The notes beneath the pieces were generated by a model. The model was not told the origin of the DNA and ran no database searches. It saw only the letters and a list, made by a program, of their open reading frames with translations. From the NCBI GenBank assembly GCA_947304085.1, contig CAMZAC010000029.1, positions 1 through 7,347 on the forward strand: a DNA stretch of 7,347 bases, written 5' to 3'. The position numbers and the translations under genes were made by a program. How positions within the stretch are numbered: position 1 is the first letter of the stretch; every line of letters begins with the position of its first letter. This stretch comes from an uncultured Alphaproteobacteria bacterium. GTDB lineage: Bacteria > Pseudomonadota > Alphaproteobacteria > Rs-D84. This document shows, one piece after another, positions 5,671-7,347 of the stretch.

Positions 5671-5700
5671 ACCGCTCTTTCTTGGGGCGGTTTAATTTTT
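5671..5700 (+). terminator. Intrinsic terminator ending the leader RNA
   Basis: A 7-bp stem, ACCGCTC (5671-5677) with GGGCGGT (5685-5691), one T-G pair, a 7-nt loop, then TTTAATTTTT (5691-5700). It lies just 22 bases before the surface-protein ATG, so read-through would be needed for expression from the promoter at 5445. Confidence 0.65.
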
Positions 5701-5721
5701 ACTATAATGTGGGAGTAGAAT

Positions 5722-7347
5722 ATGAATGCAAAAATTATTTATGAAAAAATATCAGAATCTGTACAAATTGCCAATTTTCCACATATAAAGCATGTAAAGG
5801 TTGAACCATATAAGAAAAACTATATTTTACGTGTTACACAAAATAATAACAAATATGTCATTTTTGAACTAGATGACTGTGATGTTTTGGATGATTTATG
5901 TCAAAACGACATGAATTTGTTAGAAAAAACAATTATAAAAATAAAAGAGTTTTTGCAAACAGAATATCAAGAAACAAAAAATTATAAAATCACATATACT
6001 AAAGACTGTTCAGATGTGTTGATACAAACCCCAGAGGAAACAAACTATAAATCTGGTTTTATGGCGTTTTTATTTTTTACATTGTTTGTTTCTACTTCAG
6101 CTGTTGCGGACATAGTCCTTACAGAAAATACAGCTTATGCCCCCGGAGATGTTACAGAAAATATAGACACAAATGGTTATACACTTAATTTGACATCATT
6201 TGGTACCTTAGGGCACACAATATATGGAACTGGACAATTAGAAATAAGTGCGAACGTTTGGACTCTTGCTGATAAATTACAGACAAATACAGTATCAATA
6301 ACTGGTGGTGCTAGTCCATTAACATTAACGGGCGGGACGTTGAATACCTATTTAAATGGCGGAATAGTACATATAAATGGTAATGTATCATCAAATGCGG
6401 ATTATTTATTAAACGTCAGACAGGTTAGTATACAAAATAATAGAACTTTAATTCTAACAGATGGGGAAACTATACAAACACTTATCGAAGGTGTTGGCAC
6501 AACAGAAATTGCTCATGATTTAATTGCAGATGTGTTAGATACCACCAATGGTTGGCTTTTGCCGAACAACACATTGCAAACAAAGATTAAAATAGACGAA
6601 GGTTATACCTTAACGTTAAAAGGTGACCAAATATACCAAGATATTAATGGGGAAGGAACACTTTTAATAGACGGTCATGTATCAACAAATGCAGATTTTT
6701 TAAATTCAGCCGCTGTAATTGTGAATGAAGGGCAGGAATTATCATTAACAGGCGGAACAATAGATAGAGTTATTACAGGTAATGGTACAATAGAGCTTGC
6801 TTATGACTTAAGTATGAATGCTGATACATTGCAAACATACCTTCAAACAAGTATATCTATAGCTGAAAACAAAACTCTAACTTTAACAGGTGGAACGCTA
6901 TCAAATTCTGTATCTGGTTCTGGTAATATTGTTATAGATGGCGACGTGGTATCTAGTGTTGATATGGCACAATCCATGACGAATATTAATGCGAATGCCT
7001 CTCTAGAAATATCGGCTAATAATATACATGCAGCAACATTGAGTAACAGTGGTTTATTAAAATTGTCTGGTGGAACATTGTCTGAAAATATATCTGCATA
7101 TGGTAATACAGAAATTTCAGGTAATGTATCTGCGAATGCAGACAGGCTGGATGTCGCCACAACAAATAATGGTATATTGAGTATTACTGGCGGAACAATA
7201 GCTCAATCTATTACTGGAACAGGTAGTATAGTTATAGATGGGGAAGTTGATTCAAATGTAAGTTTGGTTCAAAATACAACAATAAATTCAGATAAATCAT
7301 TGATAATATCTGCAAGCAATATAAATTCTAATTCTTTTACAAATAAT
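5722..7347 (+). CDS. Surface or exported beta-repeat protein with long N-terminal extension (runs off the right edge)
   Basis: The frame is open from ATG 5722 to the window end, 542 codons with no stop. The start has GGGAG six bases upstream. Residues 1-110 look like a small soluble alpha/beta domain (MNAKIIYEKISESVQIANFP...). A hydrophobic segment follows (about 113-126, FMAFLFFTLFVSTS), then a signal-peptidase-like site SAVA|D at 129/130. From about 195 on there are beta-rich, Asn/Thr/Gly-rich repeats of 40-60 residues, with core LTLTGGTL or variants, then GxGxIxIDGxV and S/A-NAD-x-L. GGT cores are at 204, 344, 390, 450 and 490, with degenerate cores at about 247 and 300. Passengers of autotransporters and other beta-helix surface proteins look like this. 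A C-terminal barrel or anchor would lie beyond the window, so the export class is unproven. Cytoplasmic-looking sequence in front of a signal peptide is unusual. Expression is probably controlled by the leader RNA. Confidence 0.85.
   Translation, partial: MNAKIIYEKISESVQIANFPHIKHVKVEPYKKNYILRVTQNNNKYVIFELDDCDVLDDLCQNDMNLLEKTIIKIKEFLQTEYQETKNYKITYTKDCSDVLIQTPEETNYKSGFMAFLFFTLFVSTSAVADIVLTENTAYAPGDVTENIDTNGYTLNLTSFGTLGHTIYGTGQLEISANVWTLADKLQTNTVSITGGASPLTLTGGTLNTYLNGGIVHINGNVSSNADYLLNVRQVSIQNNRTLILTDGETIQTLIEGVGTTEIAHDLIADVLDTTNGWLLPNNTLQTKIKIDEGYTLTLKGDQIYQDINGEGTLLIDGHVSTNADFLNSAAVIVNEGQELSLTGGTIDRVITGNGTIELAYDLSMNADTLQTYLQTSISIAENKTLTLTGGTLSNSVSGSGNIVIDGDVVSSVDMAQSMTNINANASLEISANNIHAATLSNSGLLKLSGGTLSENISAYGNTEISGNVSANADRLDVATTNNGILSITGGTIAQSITGTGSIVIDGEVDSNVSLVQNTTINSDKSLIISASNINSNSFTNN
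6319..7311 (+). repeat. Degenerate beta-helix-type repeats within the surface protein
   Basis: About seven units of 40-60 codons, each with a TGGT-like turn (or degenerate DGE/KGD) followed by an I-x-I-D/N-G strand and often NAD. The best-kept stretches are residues 200-229, 339-369, 385-410, 446-475 and 486-511. Units are diverged at DNA level, so this is an old protein repeat rather than a recent tandem duplication. Confidence 0.7.

Larger units (their letters stand above)
5480..5700 (+). ncRNA. Structured leader or antisense RNA (possibly C4-like)
   Basis: Between the promoter and an intrinsic terminator lies a G/C-richer, non-coding stretch with dense pairing in otherwise AT-rich DNA. 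Elements in order: GGGTT/AACCC (5494-5498, 5512-5516); CGATGC-GAAA-GCATCG (5525-5540); then a closed domain. That domain has outer stem GGTCGGG/CCCGACC (5592-5598, 5667-5673), inner stem GTGCC/GGCAC (5599-5603, 5632-5636) and apical CAGG/CCTG (5617-5620, 5626-5629). The outer stem shares ACC (5671-5673) with the terminator stem, so the two compete. The layout fits a cis attenuator or riboswitch-like leader. It also recalls phage C4/P4-type antisense RNAs placed before the gene they control. I could not compare it with a family model, so the family name is tentative. Confidence 0.5.

Noticed and set aside
5703..5708. TATAAT just before the surface-protein gene as its promoter
   Set aside because: Transcription from it would start at about 5714 and remove the GGGAG ribosome site. 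No -35 of quality lies at 17 bp.
6061..6108. Internal ATG 6061 as the true start of the surface protein (MAFLFFTLFVSTSAVA)
   Set aside because: There is no ribosome site at a proper distance, and the resulting signal peptide lacks basic residues before the hydrophobic core. ATG 5722 has GGGAG six bases upstream and an uninterrupted frame.
1..7347. CRISPR array or insertion sequence
   Set aside because: No regularly spaced identical repeats and no DDE transposase or terminal inverted repeats were seen. The surface-protein repeats are diverged coding repeats.

Overview
The window is AT-rich DNA from a Gram-negative bacterium. The promoters are sigma70-like with 17-bp spacers, the ribosome sites are Shine-Dalgarno type, the tRNA encodes its CCA end, and the last gene carries a secretion signal in front of a beta-rich repeat passenger. 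The promoter style argues against Bacteroidota. A host-associated or gut alphaproteobacterium is my best guess, but it is an inference from general style and no gene proves it.

Left part (1-766), probably chromosomal backbone: the 5' end of a DUF1015-family gene and a small two-helix membrane protein gene, both on the minus strand and each with its own promoter. A divergent promoter then drives a tRNA-Gln(CTG) gene with its own terminator.

Middle part (about 734-5255), a compact probable integrative element attached to the 3' end of that tRNA gene. A large serine recombinase lies on the minus strand, and its last ten codons are the antisense of the tRNA 3' end. A 62-residue protein of unknown function sits directly upstream in the same operon. 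A 270-bp control region holds a hairpin over a start codon, tandem direct repeats and an orphan leftward terminator. The cargo, on the plus strand, is an AAA_13-type ATPase resembling the anticodon nucleases RloC/PrrC. It has Walker A, a CPIC zinc-hook-like motif, ABC signature, Walker B, and a C-terminal R-x3-E...H arrangement. It is broken into two overlapping frames by a +1 shift near 3120-3173, and it seems to be expressed from an extended -10 promoter as a leaderless mRNA. No second attachment site was found in the window, so the right edge of the element is not fixed.

Right part (5256-7347): a gene-poor stretch with a 10-bp inverted repeat, then a good promoter and a roughly 220-nt structured leader RNA ending in an intrinsic terminator. 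Several of its stems compete with each other, which suggests attenuation or an antisense RNA of the phage C4 type. The leader precedes a long open frame that runs off the window. That frame encodes an unusual surface protein with about 110 cytoplasmic-looking residues, then a signal sequence, then GGT-containing beta repeats. The most novel items are this leader RNA with its target gene, and the tRNA-linked element carrying an RloC-like ATPase.
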